Shown here piece by piece: positions 16,342-24,936 of a DNA stretch of 61,766 bases. The position numbers and the translations under genes are program-made. Position 1 is the stretch's first letter; each line of letters starts with the position of its first letter. The notes beneath the pieces are model-generated. The model was not told where the DNA came from, made no database searches, and worked only from the letters and a program-made list of their open reading frames with translations. The DNA comes from SFWF01 sp964599835 (GTDB lineage: Bacteria; Bacillota; Clostridia; Oscillospirales; Acutalibacteraceae), in contig CAZRHF010000002.1 of NCBI GenBank assembly GCA_964599835.1, positions 1 to 61,766 of the forward strand. The letters run 5' to 3'.

Positions 16342-17109
16342 ATGAACAAAGCTACCCGTAAAGCAGTTATCGCAGGTAACTGGAAAATGAACAATACCCC
16401 CGCACAGACCACCGCACTTATAAACGAAATGAAGCCTTTAGTAAAGGATGCCGACTGTGATGTAGTTCTCTGCGTACCCTACGTTGACATTGCCGCCGCA
16501 GTTGAGGCCGCAAAGGGCTCTAACATCAAGATCGGTGCAGAAAACGTTCACTTCAAGGCTTCCGGCGCATACACCGGCGAGGTTTCTGCCGAAATGCTTA
16601 CCGCCTGCGGTGTTGAGTATGTTGTTATCGGACACAGCGAGAGAAGACAGTACTTCGGAGAGACCGATCAGACCGTTAACCTCCGCACCCTTGCCGCAGT
16701 TAACGCAGGTCTCACCGCTATCGTTTGCGTAGGCGAGACCTTAGAGCAGAGAGAGCTCGGCTACACCGAGACCCTCCTTAAGTTCCAGACCAAGATGGCT
16801 CTTACAAACGTTTCTGCCGACCAGCTTAAGAACATCATCATCGCTTACGAACCCGTTTGGGCAATCGGCACCGGTGTTACCGCTACTGCCGATCAGGCCG
16901 ATGAAGGAAACGGCTTTGTCCGTGAGGCTCTTGCCGAGGTTTACGGCAAGGATGTTGCTGAGACCGTTACCGTTCAGTACGGCGGCTCTATGAACGCAAA
17001 GAATGCTGACGAGCTTGTTTCCAAGGTCAACGTTGACGGCGGACTTATCGGCGGCGCTTCTCTTAAGGCTGAAGACTTCAGCATCATCGTTAAGGCTGCT
17101 TCCAAATAA
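16342..17109 (+). CDS. tpiA: Triosephosphate isomerase
   Basis: 255 residues, the standard length for this TIM barrel, which interconverts dihydroxyacetone phosphate and glyceraldehyde 3-phosphate. The substrate lysine is in AGNWKMN, the electrophilic histidine in VIGHSERR, the catalytic glutamate in YEPVWAIGTG, and the phosphate loops are VQYGGSM and LIGGASL. AAGGAG precedes the ATG. The stop codon overlaps the next start (TAATG), so translation is coupled to the acetyltransferase. Confidence 0.98.
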   Translation: MNKATRKAVIAGNWKMNNTPAQTTALINEMKPLVKDADCDVVLCVPYVDIAAAVEAAKGSNIKIGAENVHFKASGAYTGEVSAEMLTACGVEYVVIGHSERRQYFGETDQTVNLRTLAAVNAGLTAIVCVGETLEQRELGYTETLLKFQTKMALTNVSADQLKNIIIAYEPVWAIGTGVTATADQADEGNGFVREALAEVYGKDVAETVTVQYGGSMNAKNADELVSKVNVDGGLIGGASLKAEDFSIIVKAASK

Positions 17110-17744
17110 TGAGCGAATACGATAAGCTCCACAGCGGGGATATCTACTACCCCTCCTCCGACGAGATTATGGGTCAGCAGCTTAAATGCCTGGATAGGCT
17201 CTACGATTTTAATGCTACAAGACCGACTCAGCTTAAAGAGAGGGAAGCCCTGCTTAAAGAAATGTTCGCCGAGATAGGCGAAAACTGTTATATCGAACCG
17301 CCCCTGCACTCAAACTGGGGCGGTCATCACGTTCACTTCGGGGAAGGGGTCTACGCAAACTTCGGCCTCACCCTGGTGGACGACACACATATTTTTGTAG
17401 GCGATAAAACCATGATCGGCCCGAACGTCACCATCGCCACCGCCGCCCATCCTATTCTGCCCGAGCTTCGCGAGGGGGCATATCAGTTTAATCTTCCGGT
17501 TAAAATCGGAAGAAACTGCTGGATAGGGGCAGGTGCCGTGATCCTTCCCGGTGTTACGGTAGGGGACAACTCGGTCATCGGTGCGGGAAGCGTTGTCACT
17601 AAAGACGTTCCCGAAAACGTCGTTGCGGTGGGAAATCCCTGCCGCGTGCTTCGCCCTATCGGCGAAAGAGATCGGGAGTTTTACTACCGCGACCGAAAGA
17701 TCGATCCCGAGCTTCTTAAATTAGTATTTGATCAGGAGAAATAA
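17109..17744 (+). CDS. Sugar O-acetyltransferase (maltose/galactoside type)
   Basis: 211 residues. The N-terminal Mac domain (about 1-60) and left-handed beta-helix hexapeptide repeats (about 75-185) match the LacA/Maa family that acetylates sugars with acetyl-CoA. Visible motifs include GVYANFGLTLVDD, IGPNVTIATAAHP (catalytic histidine), GRNCWIGAGAVILPGVTVGDNSVIGAGSVV and VAVGNPCRVLR. It sits between tpiA and gpmI, overlapping tpiA by one base and ending just before gpmI. The substrate cannot be told from sequence, and its place in a glycolytic operon is unusual. Confidence 0.88.
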   Translation: MSEYDKLHSGDIYYPSSDEIMGQQLKCLDRLYDFNATRPTQLKEREALLKEMFAEIGENCYIEPPLHSNWGGHHVHFGEGVYANFGLTLVDDTHIFVGDKTMIGPNVTIATAAHPILPELREGAYQFNLPVKIGRNCWIGAGAVILPGVTVGDNSVIGAGSVVTKDVPENVVAVGNPCRVLRPIGERDREFYYRDRKIDPELLKLVFDQEK

Positions 17745-17745
17745 G

Positions 17746-19263
17746 ATGAAAAAACCTGTTGTTTTATGTATTATGGACGGCTTTGGAGTAAGAGAGTCGG
17801 AGCACGGCAACGCTATTGCCGCCGCAAAAACGCCCAACCTTTCAAAGCTTTTTGCCGAAAATCCCTTCACCTCCATCGGTGCTTCGGGTCTTGACGTAGG
17901 TCTCCCCGACGGACAGATGGGTAACTCTGAAGTCGGCCACACCAACATCGGCGCAGGACGCGTTGTTTACCAGATGCTGGTTAAAATTTCAAAATCCATC
18001 ACCGACGGTGACTTTTTCGATATCGAGTGCCTTAAGGCCGCAGTTGAAAACTGCAAGAAGAATGACAGCGCCCTTCACCTCATCGGCCTTCTTTCCGACG
18101 GCGGTGTTCACAGCCATATTGAGCATCTTTACGGCCTTTTAGAGCTTGCCAAGAAAAACGGTCTTCAGAAGGTCTTCGTTCACTGCCTTATGGACGGCCG
18201 CGACGTTTCCACCACCTCGGGTGTCGGCTTTGTTAAGGACCTTCAGGCCAAAATGGCCGAGCTCGGCGTAGGTAAAATTGCCTCGGTTATGGGACGTTAC
18301 TATGCTATGGACCGCGACTTTGCCTGGGACCGCGTTGAAAAGGCCTATGCCGCTATGGTTTACGGCGAGGGAGTTCAGAACAGCGATGCCGTTAAGGCTA
18401 TGGAAGAATCCTATGCCGCCGACGTTACCGACGAGTTTATCCTTCCCACCGTTGTTGATAAAGACGGTATGATAAAGGCAAACGACAGCGTCGTTTCCTT
18501 CAACTTCCGTCCCGACCGCGCCCGTCAGTTCACCCGTACCTTCGTCGACCCCGATTTCGACGGTTTCGAGAGAAGAAACGGTTTCTTCCCTCTCTCTTAC
18601 GTTTGTATGACCCAGTACGACGAGACTATGCCTAACGTCACCGTTGCATTCCCTCCCGAAGAGCTTAAAATGACCCTCGGTGAGTACCTTGCCGCCTGTG
18701 GTATGACCCAGCTCCGCATTGCCGAGACCCAGAAGTATGCCCACGTAACCTTCTTCTTCAACGGCGGAGAGGAAAAGACCTTCGAGGGCGAGGACAGGAT
18801 CCTCATTCAGTCTCCCGACGTTCCCACCTTCGACCTTCAGCCCGAAATGAGCGCATACCCCGTATGCGACGCCGTTTGTGAGCAGATCCGTTCGGGCAAG
18901 TATGACGTTGTTATCCTTAACTTCGCAAACTGCGATATGGTTGGCCATACCGGCATTTTCGATGCCGCTGTGGCCGCCGTTGAGGCCGTTGATACCTGCG
19001 TTGGTAAGGTCGTAGAGGCCGCAACCGAGATGGACGGCTCGGTAATCATCACCGCCGACCACGGTAATGCCGACTTTATGTTCGACGAAAAGGGCGAGCC
19101 CTTCACCCCCCACACCACCAACCCCGTACCCTTCTGCGTTGTAGGCTATCCCTGCAAGCTCAGAGAGGGCGGCCGCCTTGCCGATATCGCTCCCTCGATG
19201 CTTAAGATCTTAGGCCTTGCTCAGCCCAAGGAAATGAACGGCGAAAGCATTATCGTTGACTAA
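17746..19263 (+). CDS. gpmI: 2,3-bisphosphoglycerate-independent phosphoglycerate mutase
   Basis: 505 residues from the ATG at 17746, placed by AGGAG at 17734-17738. An in-frame TTG at 17728 overlaps the ribosome binding site and the upstream gene. The enzyme converts 3- to 2-phosphoglycerate through a phosphoserine, here Ser61 in QMGNSEVGHTNIG. Manganese ligands appear in IMDGFG, NFANCDMVGHTG and ITADHGNAD, and the lid region has HCLMDGRDV and NFRPDRARQ. It completes the pgk-tpiA-gpmI run and is followed by a terminator. gapA and eno are not in the window. Confidence 0.97.
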   Translation: MKKPVVLCIMDGFGVRESEHGNAIAAAKTPNLSKLFAENPFTSIGASGLDVGLPDGQMGNSEVGHTNIGAGRVVYQMLVKISKSITDGDFFDIECLKAAVENCKKNDSALHLIGLLSDGGVHSHIEHLYGLLELAKKNGLQKVFVHCLMDGRDVSTTSGVGFVKDLQAKMAELGVGKIASVMGRYYAMDRDFAWDRVEKAYAAMVYGEGVQNSDAVKAMEESYAADVTDEFILPTVVDKDGMIKANDSVVSFNFRPDRARQFTRTFVDPDFDGFERRNGFFPLSYVCMTQYDETMPNVTVAFPPEELKMTLGEYLAACGMTQLRIAETQKYAHVTFFFNGGEEKTFEGEDRILIQSPDVPTFDLQPEMSAYPVCDAVCEQIRSGKYDVVILNFANCDMVGHTGIFDAAVAAVEAVDTCVGKVVEAATEMDGSVIITADHGNADFMFDEKGEPFTPHTTNPVPFCVVGYPCKLREGGRLADIAPSMLKILGLAQPKEMNGESIIVD

Positions 19264-19281
19264 TTTTTCTTAAACGGTTAT

Positions 19282-19320
19282 AATGATGGTAACATCTTAC
19301 GTTACCATCATTTTTTATTT
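19282..19320 (+). terminator. Intrinsic terminator of the glycolytic operon
   Basis: A perfect 12-bp stem, AATGATGGTAAC (19282-19293) with GTTACCATCATT (19301-19312), followed by Ts. Confidence 0.93.
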
Positions 19321-19335
19321 TAAGGGTGTGTTTTT

Positions 19336-20187
19336 ATGAAATACAGACATCTTCGTTTTCCCGGCGGAAAGGCCAAGGCCGTGACCTTCAGCTATGACGA
19401 CGGAAAGAAAAGTGACCTTCGCCTTGCAGAAATTTTTAATAAATACGGCGTAAAGGGCACCTTCAACGTGGTAGGAAGCTATATCGGCAACACCGACCGA
19501 CTGAGCGTGGAGGAAATGCAGGAGCAGTTTTTGTATAAGGGTCACGAAATTGCCTGTCACGGCTTTGAGCACACCGCACCGGGTATGCTCCGCCCCTTTG
19601 AGGGAATTCAGGAATATCTTTACGACCGTCTTGCCGTAGAAAAGGCTCTGGGCAGAATAATCCGCGGCCTTGCCTACCCCAACAGCGGAATTACCTATAT
19701 CGGAAACGGTGCAAACCTCGATAACATCAAGGGCTACCTAAAGGATCTGGGCTTTATGTATGCCCGAAGCCTTGGGGGAGACAACAACCGCTTCCGTCTG
19801 CCCGACGACTGGTTTAACTGGGTTCCCACAATGCACCACGATAATGAAAATTCCCTTGCCTGGGCGCAGGAATTTGCCGACCTGCCTACCTCGGGCGGAT
19901 ACTTTCCCCGTTATACTCCAAGACTTCTCTATATCTGGGGACACTCCTTTGAATTTGAAAATAAAGGCAACTGGGAGCATATGGAGGATATACTTAAAAT
20001 CGTAGCAAACCGCGATGATATCTGGTATGCCACCAATATTGAGATACGGGAGTACGTTGCCGCCTACGACAGCCTCATCTTCTCGGCCGACTCCAAAACC
20101 GTATATAACCCGACTCTTGTCGACGTCTGGTTCGAACAGCCAAACGGCCTCTTCCTTATAAAATCGGGGGAAACGGCAAGGATTTAA
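19336..20187 (+). CDS. Polysaccharide deacetylase (NodB-like)
   Basis: 283 residues. The catalytic core is visible: AVTFSYDDGKKSD carries the base/metal aspartates, ACHGFEH supplies the metal histidines (HxxxH), and LAYPNSG and GHSFEFEN-like segments match later motifs. The family removes N- or O-acetyl groups from chitin-like polymers, peptidoglycan or xylan. No signal peptide or membrane segment is seen, so it may act in the cytosol. The substrate is unknown. No separate promoter is evident between the gpmI terminator and the start, so expression may depend on readthrough. Confidence 0.85.
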   Translation: MKYRHLRFPGGKAKAVTFSYDDGKKSDLRLAEIFNKYGVKGTFNVVGSYIGNTDRLSVEEMQEQFLYKGHEIACHGFEHTAPGMLRPFEGIQEYLYDRLAVEKALGRIIRGLAYPNSGITYIGNGANLDNIKGYLKDLGFMYARSLGGDNNRFRLPDDWFNWVPTMHHDNENSLAWAQEFADLPTSGGYFPRYTPRLLYIWGHSFEFENKGNWEHMEDILKIVANRDDIWYATNIEIREYVAAYDSLIFSADSKTVYNPTLVDVWFEQPNGLFLIKSGETARI

Positions 20188-20215
20188 CAGGTGTCAGGTT
20201 TCAGGTAACAGGTTT
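20188..20215 (+). repeat. Heptamer tandem repeat (CAGGTNN) x4
   Basis: Four consecutive 7-base units starting CAGGT: CAGGTGT, CAGGTTT, CAGGTAA, CAGGTTT. The same unit recurs in inverted form at 40071, 44874 and 48029. Confidence 0.85.
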
Positions 20216-20219
20216 CAAT

Positions 20220-20302
20220 GGGAGGAGCTCGGCATCCTCCCATTTGTTATACGTTGAGAATTTATTGTTTCGCCGCAGGGGCGATCGTCGGTCGCCCCTG
20301 CG
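20220..20302 (+). repeat. Two perfect hairpins after the deacetylase gene
   Basis: GGGAGGA (20220-20226) pairs with TCCTCCC (20235-20241), and CGCAGGGGCGA (20274-20284) pairs with TCGCCCCTGCG (20292-20302). The second resembles the GCAGGGGC terminator stem at 13644, suggesting a dispersed repeat. Confidence 0.65.
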
Positions 20303-20325
20303 AACTTAAGAAATAAACTTTTTTG

Positions 20326-20359
20326 AAACGGAACGCTCCTTTTGCAGTTCCGTTTTTTT
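20326..20359 (+). terminator. Intrinsic terminator
   Basis: AAACGGAAC (20326-20334) pairs with GTTCCGTTT (20347-20355), followed by a T-run. It terminates the deacetylase transcript. Confidence 0.88.
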
Positions 20360-20402
20360 GTGCGAAATATTCACAAAAAGTCTTTATTTTTATAAATGTT
20401 TA

Positions 20403-20411
20403 TGATATAAT
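20403..20411 (+). promoter_or_regulatory. Extended -10 promoter for the lipoprotein/two-component operon
   Basis: TGATATAAT (20403-20411) is a perfect extended -10 element. The -35 region (TTTATT at 20383-20388) is poor. Transcription would begin near 20418, so the ATG at 20417 cannot be the start codon. Confidence 0.6.
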
Positions 20412-20449
20412 CTATTATGTATAATTACGTAAAAGGGGAGGTGTTGCAT

Positions 20450-21763
20450 TTGAGACTCGTAAAACTGTTTTCGGTTATTCTTGCCGTGGTTTTCTGCCTT
20501 AATCTCACGGGTTGCGACACCTTAAGCTCCGACGTCGATAAGCTTATCTCACCTCCGAAGCTGGAGGGCGATCTTTATCCCGTTCAGCAGGCTCTGGAGG
20601 ACTCTGCAGGGGATAACCTCGTTTTAAAATACCCCCTGTCGGGAGAGCACCGCTCGGCCTTTATTCTTAAGGATCTCGACTCCGACGGAACAGAGGAGGC
20701 TATTGCCCTATACGCCGTAAACGGCGAGACCGCCCACACCATCCACATCAATATAATCGCAAACGACGGTGATAGCTGGCAAAGCAGGGGAGATCTTAGT
20801 CTTGTGGGAAGCGATGTTGAAAGCGTCACATTTTCCGATCTCGATAAAAACGGAACCCTCGATATAATCGTAGGCTGGATGGTCTACGGAACGGTGGATA
20901 AAAAGGTCGGAGTTTACACCTTCGACGGAACCGCCTTTGTACAGCGCGCCCTTGAACCCTATACCAACTTTATCTGTGCCGAGCTTAACGGCGATGGCGG
21001 AGAGGATCTTGCGGTGCTCCACCTGAATACCACCGAAAAGACCGCAGGTGCAAAAATTTTCTCCCTGACAGCCGACGGAATTGCCGAGCTGGGCTCGGTG
21101 CTGTTAGATGGCGGAGTTAACGCATATCTTTCTCCCGTGGTCTCCACACTTACCGACGGTACCCCCGCTCTCTACGTTGATGCCCTTAAGGGAAACGGAA
21201 TTTTAACCGAAATAATCTGGTTTAAAGACGGCGCCCTCACAGGCATTTTCGATCCCGCCGCGCCCGACATCTCGCCTACCTTCCGCACCGGCACCGTATC
21301 CTCCCGTGATTTTGACGGTGACGGGGTTTTAGACATTCCTCTGCCGGAGCTTCTCGAGTCAACGGCTAACCTTTCCGAGACCGATAAGGTGTATTTTACC
21401 AACTGGAGCAGCTTTAACGGCTCGGGCTTTCGAATTAACGAGTCGGTATTTATGAACTATACAGACGGCTACAGCATAACCGTCCCCAAGGAGCTTAAAA
21501 ATCGGATATTCCTGCTCCGCAATACCGAGACCCGTATGCGGACCCTATTTGCCTATGACCCCGAAACCAGGCTTTCCGGAGAGGAGCTTTTCCGTCTGCT
21601 TGCGGTAAATCCCGCCGATTACGAATCGGGACAGTATGAGGGAGGCGGCTTTACTCTTATTGCCCGAACCGATACCATTGCCTATCTTGCGGCCGTCAAC
21701 CCTGACAACACCTTAGGCCTTACGCTGGACAGTGTTACCGATATGTTCGCCACCATTAAATAA
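20450..21763 (+). CDS. VCBS/FG-GAP-repeat lipoprotein
   Basis: 437 residues from a TTG at 20450, chosen because GGGGAGG lies 8 bases upstream and the promoter overlaps an earlier in-frame ATG (20417). A lipoprotein signal ends at LNLTGC (Cys22). The body has FG-GAP/VCBS-like calcium loops typical of beta-propellers: LKDLDSDGTEEAIALY, FSDLDKNGTLDIIVGW, LNGDGGEDLAVLH and SRDFDGDGVLDIPLPE. The gene is 11 bases before a response regulator gene, so the product may be an envelope partner or sensor accessory of that two-component system (inference). Confidence 0.8.
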   Translation: MRLVKLFSVILAVVFCLNLTGCDTLSSDVDKLISPPKLEGDLYPVQQALEDSAGDNLVLKYPLSGEHRSAFILKDLDSDGTEEAIALYAVNGETAHTIHINIIANDGDSWQSRGDLSLVGSDVESVTFSDLDKNGTLDIIVGWMVYGTVDKKVGVYTFDGTAFVQRALEPYTNFICAELNGDGGEDLAVLHLNTTEKTAGAKIFSLTADGIAELGSVLLDGGVNAYLSPVVSTLTDGTPALYVDALKGNGILTEIIWFKDGALTGIFDPAAPDISPTFRTGTVSSRDFDGDGVLDIPLPELLESTANLSETDKVYFTNWSSFNGSGFRINESVFMNYTDGYSITVPKELKNRIFLLRNTETRMRTLFAYDPETRLSGEELFRLLAVNPADYESGQYEGGGFTLIARTDTIAYLAAVNPDNTLGLTLDSVTDMFATIK

Positions 21764-21774
21764 AGGAGAAAACG

Positions 21775-22473
21775 ATGAAAAAAATACTCATAGTCGAAGA
21801 CGAAGAGGCTATACGCAGCTTCGAGGCCATAAATCTGCGCCGTGCAGGCTATACCATAGTCGAAGCGGGAAGCGGCGAGGAAGCCCTTCAGATATATGAT
21901 GCCGAGCCTGATTTCGACATAGCCCTTTTGGATATTTCAATGCCCGGAATGGATGGATTCACCCTTTGTAAGGAACTGAGAAACAGAAGTCAGAAGCTGG
22001 GGGTAATAATGCTTACCGCCCGCACTCAGGAAATGGATAAGATCAGCGGACTGATGATGGGTGCCGACGACTACATCACCAAGCCCTTCAGTCCCTCAGA
22101 ATTGCTTGCCCGCGTAGATTCTCTCTACCGCCGCGTCGGTATGAACAGTGCCTCTGTACCCGTAGCCTCGGATGAGGTGACTCTGGGTGATTTCGTTCTT
22201 AATACCCGCCGCAGGACACTTAAAAAGGCAGGCAGAGACATCGAGCTTACGCAGGTGGAATTTCAGATAGTCGAATATTTCTTTCAAAATCCCGACGTTG
22301 CCCTGGACCGTACCGATATCCTTAACAAGGTATGGGGAACCAGCTATTTCGGCGAAGAAAAGATAGTCGACGTCAACATCCGCCGCCTCCGTATGAAGAT
22401 AGAGGATCAGCCCTCGGCCCCGAAGCATCTGGTCACCGTTTGGGGAATGGGCTATAAGTGGAACAGTAAATAA
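21775..22473 (+). CDS. OmpR-family response regulator
   Basis: 232 residues. The receiver domain (1-120) carries the acidic pair in VEDEE, the phospho-acceptor Asp53 in LLDISMPG, the Thr in MLTAR and the Lys in ITKPF. The C-terminal winged helix (about 133-232) has LTQVEFQIVEYF, RTDILNKVWG and VDVNIRRLRMKIE, the DNA-binding pattern of the OmpR/PhoB group. AAAGGAG lies before the ATG. It pairs with the histidine kinase 35 bases downstream, and its target genes are unknown. Confidence 0.95.
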   Translation: MKKILIVEDEEAIRSFEAINLRRAGYTIVEAGSGEEALQIYDAEPDFDIALLDISMPGMDGFTLCKELRNRSQKLGVIMLTARTQEMDKISGLMMGADDYITKPFSPSELLARVDSLYRRVGMNSASVPVASDEVTLGDFVLNTRRRTLKKAGRDIELTQVEFQIVEYFFQNPDVALDRTDILNKVWGTSYFGEEKIVDVNIRRLRMKIEDQPSAPKHLVTVWGMGYKWNSK

Positions 22474-22508
22474 AGTTTTAAAAATAAAGTAAGAAGGAGG
22501 GAACATGC

Positions 22509-23942
22509 TTGGAGATAGAGGTAAAGTTTAAAAGCGTCGCCTGGCGCTGGGCTTTAAACGTACTGCTTATTATGTTTCTCATAATCGTTGCGGTAGAAAT
22601 AATTCTCTGCGTGTTCATCCGCTCCTATTACTATTCTCAGACAAAGGCGGTTGCGGAGGAGTACGCAAGCTCCTTCATAACCCCTCTTTCAAATTCTTTG
22701 CCCGAAAACTACGAGGCCACCGCCCGTGACTACTGCGAGGAATTCCTCTATAAGGATAAGCTGGAAATACAGGTCCTCGACACAAGCGGAAAACTGCTCA
22801 TATCGACCACAGGCTTCTCTCAGGAGCCCTCCGCAATGCCTGATTTTCAAAACGCCGTAGAGGGTGTCGCCGACGGCTATTACAGCGGTAAAAGCTCGGT
22901 AGGAGAGCCCATTCTCTGCCGAACCGTCCTGCTCTACAGCGGCGATGACGAGGTATTCGGTGCCGTAAGATGGGTAGTGTCATTACAGGCGGTAAACAAG
23001 CGTATATTCTGGACCTGCCTTTTTGCGGTAGTGATCGGAGCCGCCGTGCTTTCCATTCTTTTCATAACCGGAATGTATTTCATCCGCTCCATAGTTCGCC
23101 CTATAAGGGACGTAAGTAAGGTTGCACGAAAAATAGCTCTGGGCGATTTTGAATCGCGGATAGAGCTCAAGGCCAACAACGAAATTGGTGAGCTTTGCGA
23201 CTCCATAAACTATATGGCAAGCGAGCTTAAGGCCGCTGAAAACCTGAAAAACGATTTTATTTCTTCGGTCTCCCACGAGCTCAGAACCCCCCTTACTGCC
23301 ATCCGCGGCTGGGCCGAAACGGCAAAAATGTCGGTGGGCTTCGACGAGGAAACGGTCAACAAGGGCCTTGACGTGGTGCTTAAGGAGTCCGAACGCCTTC
23401 ACAGTCTGGTGGAAGAGCTTCTCGATTTCTCCCGTATGCAGTCGGGACGCCTTTCAATGACCTTTGGTCAGTTTGACCTTGCCTTCATCTTAGACGAAGC
23501 GGCCGATATGTATAAAGAGCTTGCAAAAAAGCAAAAGGTTGAGCTGGTCTACGTTCCCCCTAAAAACGAAATATACTGCTACGGCGACGACAACCGAATA
23601 AAGCAGGTGTTTATAAACGTTATCGACAACGCCCTTAAGTATAATCAGCCCGGCGGACAGATACTTATCGAACAAAACCTCGACGACGGCTGTGTGCAGA
23701 TAACCGTCAGCGATACGGGCGTGGGAATCGCCGAAAGAGACCTTGACAGGGTCAAGGAAAAATTCTACAAAGCAAACAAACAGGTTCGCGGCTCGGGTAT
23801 AGGCCTTGCCGTGGCCGATGAGATAATAAAACAGCACAACGGACTGCTCCTTATCGACAGTACCGAGGGTGTGGGAACCACCGTTACCATCGTGCTCCCC
23901 ACCTGTGAAAAATCCCCCGAAGGAGAAAGCAATGAGCAATAA
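22509..23942 (+). CDS. Membrane sensor histidine kinase
   Basis: 477 residues from a TTG at 22509, 8 bases after AGGAGG (22495-22500). An ATG at 22505 is out of frame and gives only 8 codons. The order is: transmembrane helix (about 12-36), extracellular sensor region (37-160), second helix (162-188), HAMP (190-242), HisKA with phospho-acceptor His256 in SHELRTPLTAIRGW, and the ATPase domain with N box VFINVIDNALKYN, G1 DTGVGI and G2 RGSGIGLAVADEI. It belongs to the PhoR/WalK-like group and acts on the adjacent response regulator. It overlaps yqhQ by 11 bases. Confidence 0.95.
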   Translation: MEIEVKFKSVAWRWALNVLLIMFLIIVAVEIILCVFIRSYYYSQTKAVAEEYASSFITPLSNSLPENYEATARDYCEEFLYKDKLEIQVLDTSGKLLISTTGFSQEPSAMPDFQNAVEGVADGYYSGKSSVGEPILCRTVLLYSGDDEVFGAVRWVVSLQAVNKRIFWTCLFAVVIGAAVLSILFITGMYFIRSIVRPIRDVSKVARKIALGDFESRIELKANNEIGELCDSINYMASELKAAENLKNDFISSVSHELRTPLTAIRGWAETAKMSVGFDEETVNKGLDVVLKESERLHSLVEELLDFSRMQSGRLSMTFGQFDLAFILDEAADMYKELAKKQKVELVYVPPKNEIYCYGDDNRIKQVFINVIDNALKYNQPGGQILIEQNLDDGCVQITVSDTGVGIAERDLDRVKEKFYKANKQVRGSGIGLAVADEIIKQHNGLLLIDSTEGVGTTVTIVLPTCEKSPEGESNEQ

Positions 23943-24936
23943 AAAAACAAGCATAGGAGGTCAGGCCCTCATCGAAGGAATTATGATGAGAGGTCCCAAA
24001 AAGGACGCCATGGCCGTACGTATGAAGGACGGAAGCGTCGAAGTCTTTCCTATGACCATCAAAAGTATAAAAAATAAATGCTTCCTGTTTAAATGGCCCA
24101 TAATCCGCGGCGTAGTCGGCTTTATCGACTCTATGCTGGTGGGATATAAGGCTATGATGGATTCGGCCGAAAAGTCGGGCTATCTTGACGAGCTTGAAGA
24201 GGATGAAAAGCCTCAGAACGAAGAAGCGGCTGATGATACCGCCGAAGAAGAGACCGAGGAAAAAGCAGAAGAAAAGCCCGAAAAGAAAAGCGGCATCTTC
24301 ACCGTAATTATGATAATTGCCGCCGTGCTTGCGGTGATCCTCTGTATAGGACTCTTTATCTATCTGCCCTCCCTTGCCTTTAAGGGTGTAAACTATCTGG
24401 CAGGCGGAGCGCTTACTCCCTTCCAGGCCCTTTTTGAGGGAATTTTAAAAATAATCATCTTTCTTGGATATATGCTTGCCGTTTCTTATATGAAGGACAT
24501 AAAAAGGGTCTTCAGCTACCACGGAGCTGAGCATAAGACTATCTTCTGCTACGAAGCGGGACTTCCCCTTACGGTGGAAAACGTCAGAACGCAAAAGCGT
24601 TTTCATCCCCGTTGCGGAACCTCCTTTATGATACTTATGCTCATCGTCAGCATCTTTGTCACCCTTATTTTCGACGCCGTATTCCCCTGGCTTAAGGGTG
24701 TTTTATGGCTTCGAACCATCATTAAGCTTCTGCTTGTGCCCGTTATCTGCGGTCTCGGCTACGAGCTTATCAAGATCTGCGGCCGCTACGATAATTTTAT
24801 TACCCGCATGATCGCCGCACCCGGTCTCTGGATCCAGAGAATAACCGTTAAAGAGCCCGACGACTCTATGATAGAATGTGCCATCGCCGCTATGGAGGCG
24901 GTTATCCCCGAAAACGCCGAAGACGACAAATGGTAA
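23932..24936 (+). CDS. yqhQ: DUF1385 membrane protein (YqhQ)
   Basis: 334 residues from the ATG at 23932, placed by AGGAG (23921-23925). It overlaps the end of the kinase gene. The conserved DUF1385 features are GGQALIEGIMMRGPK near the N-terminus, YHGAEHKTIFCYEAG and FHPRCGTSFM in the middle, and several membrane helices (about 120-150, 180-200, 240-290). A glutamate/lysine-rich insertion (about 80-115) is unusual in length. Its function is not established. In Clostridia it is commonly next to prmC, as here. Confidence 0.9.
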   Translation: MSNKKTSIGGQALIEGIMMRGPKKDAMAVRMKDGSVEVFPMTIKSIKNKCFLFKWPIIRGVVGFIDSMLVGYKAMMDSAEKSGYLDELEEDEKPQNEEAADDTAEEETEEKAEEKPEKKSGIFTVIMIIAAVLAVILCIGLFIYLPSLAFKGVNYLAGGALTPFQALFEGILKIIIFLGYMLAVSYMKDIKRVFSYHGAEHKTIFCYEAGLPLTVENVRTQKRFHPRCGTSFMILMLIVSIFVTLIFDAVFPWLKGVLWLRTIIKLLLVPVICGLGYELIKICGRYDNFITRMIAAPGLWIQRITVKEPDDSMIECAIAAMEAVIPENAEDDKW

